This document shows, piece after piece, positions 24,349 to 31,820 of a DNA stretch of 64,000 bases. Under the pieces are notes generated by a model. The model was not told the DNA's origin. It ran no database searches and saw only the letters and a list, made by a program, of their open reading frames with translations. Where the stretch lies: contig JAUZRX010000026.1 in NCBI GenBank assembly GCA_030949985.1, positions 22,264 through 86,263 of the forward strand, in the 5' to 3' direction. Position numbers and translations under genes: made by a program. Each line of letters begins with the position of its first letter. Within the stretch, counting starts at the first letter, position 1. This DNA is from Acidobacteriota bacterium (GTDB lineage Bacteria > Acidobacteriota > Polarisedimenticolia > J045).

Positions 24349-25749
24349 TCAGTCCTCCCGCGGCCACGGCGTCACCTCGTCCTCGAGGGCGAAGCGAGCC
24401 TTGTCGCCGTCTTCCAGCGCGGCAGCCAGGCGGGGCAGCCCCTGGACGAAAGGACTGGCGAAGAGATCTTCATGCAGCCCGGTCAGGATCTCGCCCAGCC
24501 GGGCCGGGCCGGCGCCACGCACCGTTCCCTCGAGAGCCAGGCGGGGCCGGACGGCGGACAGGTCCACCACCAGGGTCTCGTAATCCACGCCGGGCCGAAC
24601 CAGCAGACCCGCCTCCCGCAGCAGGGCCGACCAGTCCGCGGCGGAGACCCGGCGGGGCGGGGCGGGCTCGACCGGCCGGGCCGCGGCCGGGGAAACCCTC
24701 GCGGCCTCCCGGGCCAGGGCCTCGACCCGGGCGGCCATCCGGGCCCGGTAGACCCCCGTCCCCAAGGCCGCCACCAGGCTCAGGGCGGCGATCAGACCGG
24801 CGGCGGCCAGTGTCCGGCCCTCGGCGCGTCGCTCCCGCCGCCGCCGGGCCGCCGGCCCCGGAACGAGCAACGGCTCCACCCTCTTTCCGAGGGCGGCGAG
24901 CAGCGCGCCGGCGAAGGCGGGCGGAGGGCCGTCGTGGCCGGCGGCACGAGGCTCCAGGGCCTCCCAGGGATCCTCCCGCTCCACGGCGATCGCCTCGCCG
25001 GCCAGGGCCATGCGTAGCTGCTCGACGGTAGGCTCCACTTCGGCCGCGCCCCCACAGACGATCACCCGCCGCGGCGGCACACTCTGCTTGGCGACGAAGG
25101 CCTGGAGCTGGGCGATGTCGTCCAGGCGCCTTTCGATCACGCTGACCGGATCGTCGTCGCCCGGGTGCAGCCGGGGGCTTTCCTGGACCACCACCTCGCC
25201 CCGCCCTCCGGCCAGAACCAGGCACAGCCGCCCCCCGGTGGGCAGGACCAGCAGGCGAGGCCCGTCATCTTCATCCCTCGAGCAGGCCGCCAGCGCCGCG
25301 GGAACGATCACGCCCTCCACCGGACAGCCCAAGGTCTCGAGCAGGCCCGCCCAGCTTTCCAACGGCTCGCGCGGCAGGCGGACCACCCGCAGGTCGACCA
25401 CGCCCTCCCGTGGACGGCGGAGGATCTCCTCGGCCTGGAGCATGTCACCACCGCCGTGGCCGGCGTGGCCCAGGCGCCAGGACGCCGCCCGCAACAGGTC
25501 GCGCCGGGGCATGGGGGGAAAGCGCAGATGATGACTGACGGCCTGGCTGCCCAGCAGCAGGATCCGGCAGGGAGCGGGCGTGCCCAGCTCGGCGATGGTC
25601 TCGGCCAGGGCTTCGGCCGGACCGCCCCGGTCACCGACGTCCCGGCCGGCGTGAGCGAGCAGGCTCCAGCCCCCCCGACGGCCCTCGACGAGGACCGCCC
25701 GCACTCCCTGGGGGGAGACCTCGATGCCGATTCTCCTGTTCCGGGGCAT
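24349..25749 (-). CDS. PilM-PilN-type fusion (GspL-like) pilus or secretion platform protein
   Basis: A 466-residue protein joining two roles. Residues 1 to about 260 are an actin-like (ASKHA) domain as in PilM: IGIEVSPQGVRAVLV at the start, LLVLPTGGRLCLVL in the second half and VIVCGGAAEVEPTVEQL as the adenosine-type motif. An Arg-rich stop-transfer stretch precedes one membrane segment (about 317-338, AGLIAALSLVAALGTGVY), then a periplasmic PilN-like helix and ferredoxin-like fold. In type II secretion the same fusion is called GspL. It heads a three-gene operon with PilO- and PilP-like genes. No secretin, ATPase or pilin gene is in view. Confidence 0.65.
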   Translation of the reverse strand: MPRNRRIGIEVSPQGVRAVLVEGRRGGWSLLAHAGRDVGDRGGPAEALAETIAELGTPAPCRILLLGSQAVSHHLRFPPMPRRDLLRAASWRLGHAGHGGGDMLQAEEILRRPREGVVDLRVVRLPREPLESWAGLLETLGCPVEGVIVPAALAACSRDEDDGPRLLVLPTGGRLCLVLAGGRGEVVVQESPRLHPGDDDPVSVIERRLDDIAQLQAFVAKQSVPPRRVIVCGGAAEVEPTVEQLRMALAGEAIAVEREDPWEALEPRAAGHDGPPPAFAGALLAALGKRVEPLLVPGPAARRRRERRAEGRTLAAAGLIAALSLVAALGTGVYRARMAARVEALAREAARVSPAAARPVEPAPPRRVSAADWSALLREAGLLVRPGVDYETLVVDLSAVRPRLALEGTVRGAGPARLGEILTGLHEDLFASPFVQGLPRLAAALEDGDKARFALEDEVTPWPRED

Positions 25750-25889
25750 GCTTCCTCCGGGATCTCGCAGGGCTTATCGGACGCCGGCGAACAAACTCAA
25801 GGGCCGGCGGCCCGCTTCGAGAGGCCCCTTGGCGGGCCGGGAAGGATCCGGGGTTACGATGGGCGGGCTGACCAGGAGGGGATCGCGAA

Positions 25890-26702
25890 ATGGCGGATCT
25901 TTCACCGAAGCGCTACGGGAAGGACTACTACCAGCAGGAGTTCGGGCTCGACGAACTCCAGCGCTTCAACATGCACTGGTGGTCGGTCCGCTTCTACGCC
26001 CGCCTGGCCGACCGCCTGCTGCGGCGCCACGGTGGCAGGCGCGTGCTCGAGATCGGCTGCGCCCATGGTTACACGCTGGCTCGACTCGAAGCGCGCCACG
26101 AGACCTGGGGGATCGATCTCTCCGACTACGCCATCGGCAGGGCGCGGACAATCGCTCCGCGCTCGAGGGTCTTCTGCGCCGACTTCACGGCGGATCTGCC
26201 CCCGCAGATCGAGGCGGGCGGCTTCGACCTGATCATCGCCAAGTACGTGCTCGAGCATCTCGCCGACCCGGAAAAGGCCTTGCACCGCGCCTTCTCCCTG
26301 CTCGCGCCGGGGGGCCGCCTGCTCTACTCCGTGCCGAACATGGACTCCCCCGGCCGACGCTTCAAGGGCCGGAAGTGGTACGCCTTCGGTGACGAAACCC
26401 ACGTCTCGCTGCTCGAAAGACACGAGTGGATCGAGCTCACCCGGCGTACCGGCTTCGAGATCGAACGCACCTTCTCCGACGGTCTGTGGGACATGCCCTA
26501 CCTCGAGTGGATGCCCACTGCTCTGCAATACCCGATCTTCTGCCTGCCGACGGTGGTCACCGTCTTCTTCGCCCGGCCGATGCTCCCCTCCCGCTGGGGT
26601 GAGAACCTGATCGTCGTGGCCCGGCGACCTGCCGAAAAGGCTTCTTCCGCCCAGGGCCCCGACGATTCAGCCGTGGCAGCCCTGCGCTCCAGGGACTCGT
26701 GA
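25890..26702 (+). CDS. Class I SAM-dependent methyltransferase
   Basis: A 270-residue enzyme. Motif [18 protein letters not shown] (about residues 51-67), the post-I acidic end [14 protein letters not shown], motif II region [20 protein letters not shown] and motif [17 protein letters not shown] define a Methyltransf_11-type fold. The start [11 protein letters not shown] resembles methyltransferases of surface-polysaccharide or lipid pathways. A hydrophobic stretch near residues 210-228 ([17 protein letters not shown]) may contact membrane. SD AGGAGGGG lies 9 bases before the ATG. The 3' end overlaps the convergent hybrid kinase gene by 36 bases. Confidence 0.82.
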   Translation: MADLSPKRYGKDYYQQEFGLDELQRFNMHWWSVRFYARLADRLLRRHGGRRVLEIGCAHGYTLARLEARHETWGIDLSDYAIGRARTIAPRSRVFCADFTADLPPQIEAGGFDLIIAKYVLEHLADPEKALHRAFSLLAPGGRLLYSVPNMDSPGRRFKGRKWYAFGDETHVSLLERHEWIELTRRTGFEIERTFSDGLWDMPYLEWMPTALQYPIFCLPTVVTVFFARPMLPSRWGENLIVVARRPAEKASSAQGPDDSAVAALRSRDS

Positions 26703-28391
26703 CCCGGCTCCAAGCCACCGCGCGAGAACCTGTGCGAGGGCCTGATCCTCGAGCGGTTTGACCAGAAAGTCGTCCATGCCGCACGCCTCGCAGCGCCTGC
26801 GGTCTTCTTCCATGGCGCTGGCCGTCAGCGCGACGACGGGGATCCGTGTGCCCCCCGCCTCGCGCGCCCGCAGCCGGCGGGTCGCCTCGAACCCGTCGAG
26901 CACGGGCATGTGGCAGTCCATCAACACCAGGTCGTAACCGCCTCGTTCCAGGGCTTCGAGGGCCTGTGCGCCGTCCCCGACCGTATCCACTTCGAGACCG
27001 AAACGGGAAAGAAATCCCCGCGCCACGAGTTGGTTGACGGTGTCGTCTTCAACGAGCAGAACCCGTCTGCCTTCAAAGCGCGTCCCCACGCCGGCGGAAC
27101 GGGCCGTCACGCCGTCCATCGGCGCGTCCCCCTCGTGCGGCGGGAGCGGCAGGGAAAAGCCGAAGACGCTGCCCTCCCCGGGGACGGATCGCACGTCGAT
27201 CCGGCCGCCCATGCCCCGGACCAGATCCCGGCTCAGGGCCAGGCCGAGCCCGCTGCCCCCATGGGTCCGGGTGATCGAGTTGTCCGCCTGCTGGAAGAAC
27301 TCGAAGATCCGCCGCAGGGCGCCCTCGTCGATGCCGGGGCCGGTGTCCGCGACCTCGAAGCGTACGCATGCGCCGTCCCGGGGGTCGGGGAAGACCGATA
27401 GCGTCACCCGGCCCATCTGGGTGAACTTGACGGCGTTGCCGACCAGGTTGCTCAGCACCTGCCGCAGACGGGTCGGGTCGCCCACGTAGAAACGGCCCAG
27501 CCGCTCGTCGAAGTCGACCTGCATCGCGAGACCCTTGCCCCGGGCCCGGGAGCCGAAGAGGTCAACGATTTGAGAGACCAGGGCCTCGAGGTCGAAGGGG
27601 ATCCGCTCGTATTCCAGCCGCCCGGCCTCGACCTTCGACAGGTCGAGGATCGAGTTGAGCAGTCCGAGCAGGGCGCGCCCCGAATCGTAGGCCACCTCGA
27701 CCTTCCGCCTCTGGCTCTCGGCCAGCGCATCGTCCAGCAGCAGGGAGAGCATCCCCAGCACACCGTTCATCGGCGTCCGGATCTCGTGGCTCATGTTGGC
27801 CAGAAAGGCGCTCTTCGCCCGGCTCGCTTCCTCCGCGGCGGCAACCGCCCGTTGCAGGCGCACCAGGAGGATGGCGACGTAGGCCGGCAGGGCGAGCAGC
27901 GCGATGAAGGCGCCGGCGGTGTAGACCCACTCCTGCCGCCAGTAGGGGGAAAAACCGACGACGAGCGTGAAACAGGCCACGCTCAGGGCCATGGCCTTCC
28001 ACAGGTAGCTCACACCGTAGCGGAAACCGTTGCCGAAGGTCACCCAGAGATAGAGCGGCAGGAAGAGCGCGCCGTAAGCCTCCAGTTCGAAGAGCAGGTA
28101 GCCGATGGTGCCGATGTCGAGGAGCAGGCCGAGGTGCCGCCGCGCCGGGCTGATCCGGGGCCGGAGGATCACCGCCGCCATGATGCAGGCGGAGAGGGTC
28201 AGGAAGACCCCCAGGAAGGTCAGCAGGCGCCAATCCGTCGCCTCGCCCAAGTTCCTGGAGAGCACCAGCCCGACGAGATAGGCCCCACCGAGTAACCCCA
28301 TGACCAGGCGAATGGCGGCCTGCTCGAACTCGCCGCCCGTACCGGAGCGCAGCGGTGCGCTCCATCGCCCCAGCCACGAAAAACCCATCAT
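26667..28391 (-). CDS. Hybrid sensor histidine kinase/response regulator, RpfC-like
   Basis: A 574-residue membrane kinase. The input domain has about five membrane segments and the stretch [19 protein letters not shown] ... [14 protein letters not shown], similar to RpfC, the sensor of diffusible fatty-acid signals. Then HisKA with [13 protein letters not shown] (phospho-His near residue 204), HATPase motifs [16 protein letters not shown] and GGSGLGLAL, and a C-terminal receiver with VLLVEDD, phospho-acceptor LMDCHMP and the KPLE Lys. Unlike RpfC there is no Hpt domain, and no rpfF or rpfG gene is adjacent. Expression may be from a promoter inside the end of ccoS; the start has no ribosome site. 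Confidence 0.88.
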   Translation of the reverse strand: MMGFSWLGRWSAPLRSGTGGEFEQAAIRLVMGLLGGAYLVGLVLSRNLGEATDWRLLTFLGVFLTLSACIMAAVILRPRISPARRHLGLLLDIGTIGYLLFELEAYGALFLPLYLWVTFGNGFRYGVSYLWKAMALSVACFTLVVGFSPYWRQEWVYTAGAFIALLALPAYVAILLVRLQRAVAAAEEASRAKSAFLANMSHEIRTPMNGVLGMLSLLLDDALAESQRRKVEVAYDSGRALLGLLNSILDLSKVEAGRLEYERIPFDLEALVSQIVDLFGSRARGKGLAMQVDFDERLGRFYVGDPTRLRQVLSNLVGNAVKFTQMGRVTLSVFPDPRDGACVRFEVADTGPGIDEGALRRIFEFFQQADNSITRTHGGSGLGLALSRDLVRGMGGRIDVRSVPGEGSVFGFSLPLPPHEGDAPMDGVTARSAGVGTRFEGRRVLLVEDDTVNQLVARGFLSRFGLEVDTVGDGAQALEALERGGYDLVLMDCHMPVLDGFEATRRLRAREAGGTRIPVVALTASAMEEDRRRCEACGMDDFLVKPLEDQALAQVLARWLGAGSRVPGAQGCHG

Positions 28392-28400
28392 CTATGAAGA

Positions 28401-28427
28401 TTTATAGACGTCCCTCCGGGCGGTCAA
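28401..28427 (-). promoter_or_regulatory. Candidate promoter of the hybrid kinase gene
   Basis: On the minus strand TTGACC (28427-28422) is followed after 15 bases by TATAAA (28406-28401). The hexamer ends 9 bases before the kinase ATG, so the mRNA would have almost no leader. The -35 overlaps the ccoS stop codon. Confidence 0.45.
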
Positions 28428-28639
28428 GCGCCGCGCGCGGGCGGGTCCCCGGAGGTGGAGCCCGGGTCGGCGGAACCGTCGCCGCGGGCCCGGATCGGGG
28501 AGTCGTCGTCGTCGAGCATGCGCAGGGCCGGAGTCTCCAGGTCGTCGAACTGCCCCCGGCGCACCGCCCAGGCGAAGAGCAGCACGCCCACCAAGGCGAG
28601 GAGCAGGGCCAGGGGCAGCACGAGATAGACGACCGACAC
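28424..28639 (-). CDS. ccoS: cbb3-type cytochrome oxidase assembly protein CcoS
   Basis: A 71-residue single-span protein: SVVYLVLPLALLLALVGVLLFAWAV as membrane segment, then RRGQFDDLETPALRMLDDD, the conserved CcoS tail. CcoS is needed for cofactor insertion into cbb3 oxidase. Its usual place is directly after ccoI; here it lies about 3.2 kb beyond the end of ccoI, with four unrelated genes between, yet on the same strand. It starts with GTG and has no clear ribosome site. The 189 bases upstream, to the end of the GT9-like gene, hold no FNR-box-like sequence or other element I can support. Confidence 0.9.
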   Translation of the reverse strand: MSVVYLVLPLALLLALVGVLLFAWAVRRGQFDDLETPALRMLDDDDSPIRARGDGSADPGSTSGDPPARGA

Positions 28640-28828
28640 GGTTGGATCCGTTCAGGGCGGCCGGACGAGACGGGTCCGGACCGGCGGCCCGTTCCAAAAG
28701 CCTCCGCCGCGCGAGGGGCCGGCACACACGACGGCACTCACAGTATGGCCCATGGGACTGCGTTCCGTCAGGTGCACCGAACGCGAAATCCAGGCCTCTC
28801 GCATCGAAAAGACCTTGCCGGCGGACTG

Positions 28829-30310
28829 CTAGATCCGATCGTGGGCCAGTGCGGGCGAAGCGGCGCCGAGGGCGCTGAGCGCGCGTCGCAGGATGCGGCC
28901 ACAGACCCGGGCGGTCTGGTCCGGCGCCGAGGGCGGGAGGTGCTCGAGCAGGGCGGCGACCCAGGCGCCGATGAGGCGTGTTTCCGCTTCCCCGCGGGTT
29001 TTCTCGAGCAGATCCTCGATGCTCGCCGCAAGGGCCTGGAGGTGCCCGGCGGCCTGCCGCGGATCCCCCGAGCCGAGAGCCTCGAGAGCCTGCGCGGCCT
29101 GCCGGCACCCCTGCCGGGCCGCCTGACCGGCCGCACACTCCGCCCCCTCCGGGTGATCCGCCGGGGGGGCGCCGAAGGCCGCCAGCAGCCGACGCTGGGC
29201 CAGGGCTGCGGCGACGCGGCCCCGGTGCCCGTAGACGATGCCTCCCAACCGGTCCGAAGGCGGGGCGGGCTCGACCCGGAGCACCCGGTATCCCGCCCCG
29301 GAGTCCGGACAGCCCAGCCCTTCGAGCCGGGCGCGGCAGGCCGCGACCACCACCGAGGGAGGCACCCCGTCGACCTCGGCGCGCCCGACTTCGAGAGCCT
29401 GGAGCGCCAGGTCACCCTCCCCCCAGGGCCCGGTTTCCCAGTAGTGGGCCCCGCCTCCGAGAACCATCACCACCGGCGTTCCGCAAGCGCTCGCCAGGTG
29501 CACGGGTCCGGTGTCGAAACCCACCACCAGGTCCAGGCGGCGGACTTCCCCGACCACTTCCTCGAGAGTGGTCGTCCCCACCCGGTTGCGCGGAGGCGTC
29601 GTCAGCCCGCGCGCCAGGGTATCGGCCCGGGAACGATCCTCCTCGCCGCCGAGCAGGACCAGCCGGTACCCGGCATCCACCAGCATCTGGGCCAGGGTCT
29701 GCAACCAGCGGGCCGAGCTGCGGCGGGCGGGGTCGCCGGCCCCCGTCACCAGGCCGACCCGCAAGCCGCCGGTGCCGGGGCGGGACGCGGTCATCGGCTT
29801 CCAGACGGGCAGTTCGCGCCCCAGGGCCTCCGCGCAGACCAGTCGGCGCAGGTCGGTCATGTGCACCCGCCCGGCGGGACGGGCGTCGACGGCGGCCAGC
29901 AGATAGGTCGCCCACACCCCGCGGATCAGGCGCTCTCCGGCGGCACTGACCCAGGGGCCCCAGGCCGCCTCTCCCGCCGCCGCGGTGGCCAGCAGGGCGC
30001 CGGCCTGGTGGTAACTGAGATTGACCACCAGGTCACCGGGGCGAGCCAGGGGGGCGGCGAGTTCGGCGGCCATCGTGCGTGCCGCCGGATCCCCCCGGCG
30101 ACAGGCCTTTTCCACTTCCAGCAAGGAGACGTCCGCCACGGCGACGCACTCCACCGCCTCCGGGGCCAGGAGCCGGGCGAGGCCCAGCAGGTGCCGACGA
30201 ACCACCAGGCGCGTTTCGACCCCTCCGCGCACCAGGCCCTCGAGGGCGGGCAGCGTCTGGGCCAGGTCACCCATGCGCTCGAGCTGAAACAGGACCATCC
30301 GCGCCGACAC
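28829..30310 (-). CDS. Glycosyltransferase family 9-like protein, C-terminally extended
   Basis: About 493 residues. The GTG start is chosen for GGGAGG 6 bases upstream. The GT9 fold is visible: VLFQLERMGDLAQTLPAL at the N-terminus (similar to the LxR-xxGDhh heptosyltransferase opening), LRVGLVTGAGDPARRSS in the middle, LVLLGGEEDRSRA and FDTGPVHLASACGTPVV at the donor site. Only about 340 residues are GT9; the last 150 are a helical, Ala-rich extension without motifs. The enzyme may act on lipopolysaccharide or another surface glycan. It is distinct from the GT9 gene at 3.9-5.0 kb, whose similarity is only in the core motifs. Confidence 0.75.
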   Translation of the reverse strand: MSARMVLFQLERMGDLAQTLPALEGLVRGGVETRLVVRRHLLGLARLLAPEAVECVAVADVSLLEVEKACRRGDPAARTMAAELAAPLARPGDLVVNLSYHQAGALLATAAAGEAAWGPWVSAAGERLIRGVWATYLLAAVDARPAGRVHMTDLRRLVCAEALGRELPVWKPMTASRPGTGGLRVGLVTGAGDPARRSSARWLQTLAQMLVDAGYRLVLLGGEEDRSRADTLARGLTTPPRNRVGTTTLEEVVGEVRRLDLVVGFDTGPVHLASACGTPVVMVLGGGAHYWETGPWGEGDLALQALEVGRAEVDGVPPSVVVAACRARLEGLGCPDSGAGYRVLRVEPAPPSDRLGGIVYGHRGRVAAALAQRRLLAAFGAPPADHPEGAECAAGQAARQGCRQAAQALEALGSGDPRQAAGHLQALAASIEDLLEKTRGEAETRLIGAWVAALLEHLPPSAPDQTARVCGRILRRALSALGAASPALAHDRI

Positions 30311-30401
30311 GGTCAGCCTCCCGGGATCGAAATCGAACCCTCCCGGCAAACCTAGGTCGCGCCGCGGGCCGGGTCGAATCGCCCCGGCCCGGCCGGCGGC
30401 T

Positions 30402-31097
30402 TCAGGGCGGCGTGCGGGGCCCGCTCTTCGCGCCGCCGGCGGATCCCCGCCGGTAGACCTGCCGCAGTCGCCGGACGGGACGGTCGTCCGGGTCGCCGAC
30501 CTCGACGGACTCCAGCAGGCTCAGCCCGGCCTTCTCGAGGCGGGTGAGTTCTTCGCGGGTCAGGGGCCAGGGTGGCCCCTCCGCCTCTTCGCCGGCTTCC
30601 CGCAGGCGGCAGACCAGCACCAGCCGCCCCCCCTCCGCCACCAGGTCGGCGGCCTTGTCCATCGCCTCGGGGCGGATCTCGGCGGGCAGCGCCTGGAAGG
30701 TATAGACCTCCACCACCAGGTCGAAGGCCCGGCTCCAGCACGAGGGCAACGCGTAGAGATCCGCAACCCGGTAGTCCACGTCGCTGGATGCAAAGCGCCG
30801 GCGGCACCACTCGATGGCCGTCGGCGCCAGGTCGAAGGCCGTCACCTTCCAGCCCCGCCGGGCCAGTTCTTCGGCATCGTCACCCAGCCCGCAGCCGATG
30901 ACCACGGCCCGCCCCCCACCGGCGGGCTCGCCCTGCTCTTCGAGCCACTCGACCAGCGGCCCCTTGGGAGCCAGATCCGCCCAGGGAACGAGGGCGGCGT
31001 CCCCCCCGGCCTCCTGGTAGAGGGGCTCGAACCACTCCGTTCCCACCCGCCGGGAAGACCCGGCGTTCCGCTCGCGGCCGTCAGGCCTCCGGCCCAT
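30402..31097 (-). CDS. SAM-dependent methyltransferase, thiopurine methyltransferase-like
   Basis: A 231-residue protein. Tryptophan-rich start (TEWFEPLYQEAGG, VPWADLAPKGPLVEWL) followed by the SAM-binding VVIGCGLGDDAEELARRG (about residues 65-82), the acidic strand VTAFDLAPTAIEWCRRRF and VVEVYTFQAL. The combination WADLAP plus GCGxGDDAEEL is typical of the TehB/TPMT-type small-molecule methyltransferases. The C-terminus is a basic, Gly-rich tail. GGAG lies 7 bases before the ATG. It stands alone, divergent from the DUF1820 gene; substrate unknown. Confidence 0.78.
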   Translation of the reverse strand: MGRRPDGRERNAGSSRRVGTEWFEPLYQEAGGDAALVPWADLAPKGPLVEWLEEQGEPAGGGRAVVIGCGLGDDAEELARRGWKVTAFDLAPTAIEWCRRRFASSDVDYRVADLYALPSCWSRAFDLVVEVYTFQALPAEIRPEAMDKAADLVAEGGRLVLVCRLREAGEEAEGPPWPLTREELTRLEKAGLSLLESVEVGDPDDRPVRRLRQVYRRGSAGGAKSGPRTPP

Positions 31098-31182
31098 GAA
31101 AGACTCCTCTCATCGCCCCCCGGAATGTGGCATGGTATAGCAGTGGACGCTGCCGCACCGGGCAGCCCCGAGGAGGACAGGC

Positions 31183-31518
31183 GTGGCGGGCCGTAAGCGC
31201 TATCGAGTGGTGTTCCACAACCAGGGGAAGGTCTACGAAATCTTCGTCAAGGCGGTCTCCTCCGCCGAAATCTTCGGTTTCGTCGCTCTCGAGGGCATCG
31301 TCTTCGGCGAGAAGAGCCAGGTGGTGGTCGACCCCTCCGAGGAGAGCCTGAAGAACGAGTTCCGCGACGTGGAGCGTTGCCTGGTGCCGCTGCACGCGGT
31401 GATCCGCATCGACGAGGTGAGCTGCGAAGGTGTCAGCCGCATCGTTCCCGGTGGCAAGGAGGGCGCCGTCGCCCCCTTCCCCGCACCGATCTACACGCCA
31501 CCGCCCAAAGGCAAGTAG
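31183..31518 (+). CDS. DUF1820 family protein
   Basis: A 111-residue cytoplasmic protein. It opens RYRVVFHNQGKVYEIFVK, continues VSSAEIFGFVALEGIVFGE and has SLKNEFRDVERCLVPLHAVIR, cut here to the recognisable blocks; these fit the DUF1820 family. Members are small beta-rich proteins of unknown function, some fitting next to RNA- or membrane-related genes. Starts with GTG, GAGGA upstream; TGGTATAGC 45 bases earlier may be an extended -10. The next small gene begins 2 bases after its stop, so the two are one unit. Confidence 0.85.
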   Translation: MAGRKRYRVVFHNQGKVYEIFVKAVSSAEIFGFVALEGIVFGEKSQVVVDPSEESLKNEFRDVERCLVPLHAVIRIDEVSCEGVSRIVPGGKEGAVAPFPAPIYTPPPKGK

Positions 31519-31520
31519 AA

Positions 31521-31802
31521 GTGGGGTGCGGTTGCCTGCTGGCGCTGATCGCCACCGCCTCCCCCCGGCTGGTCATCGTACTCCTCGTGCTCTTCAGCAA
31601 CTGGTTCGGCCGCGCCTTCGACGGGCTGCTGATCCCGCTCCTCGGCTTTTTCTTCCTGCCCTACACCCTGCTGTGGAGCAGCGTGGTCTACAACGTCTAC
31701 GGCCACTGGGGGCTGTGGCAGGTCCTGCTGCTGGTCGTCGCCCTGCTGCTGGACTTCGGCCACCTGGGGGGAGTCCACGCCAGCCGGCGCCGGTCCCGCT
31801 GA
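31521..31802 (+). CDS. Small membrane protein, unknown
   Basis: A 93-residue protein starting with GTG two bases after the DUF1820 stop. Three hydrophobic segments fill it: LLALIATASPRLVIVLLVLF, LIPLLGFFFLPYTLLWS and LWQVLLLVVALLLDFG, with a basic C-terminus RRRSR. This size and layout fit small inner-membrane proteins that often accompany regulators. No family recognised. Translation is probably coupled to DUF1820. It converges on ccoI with 18 bases between the stops. Confidence 0.65.
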   Translation: MGCGCLLALIATASPRLVIVLLVLFSNWFGRAFDGLLIPLLGFFFLPYTLLWSSVVYNVYGHWGLWQVLLLVVALLLDFGHLGGVHASRRRSR

Positions 31803-31820
31803 CCCGGCGACCCGAGCGTC

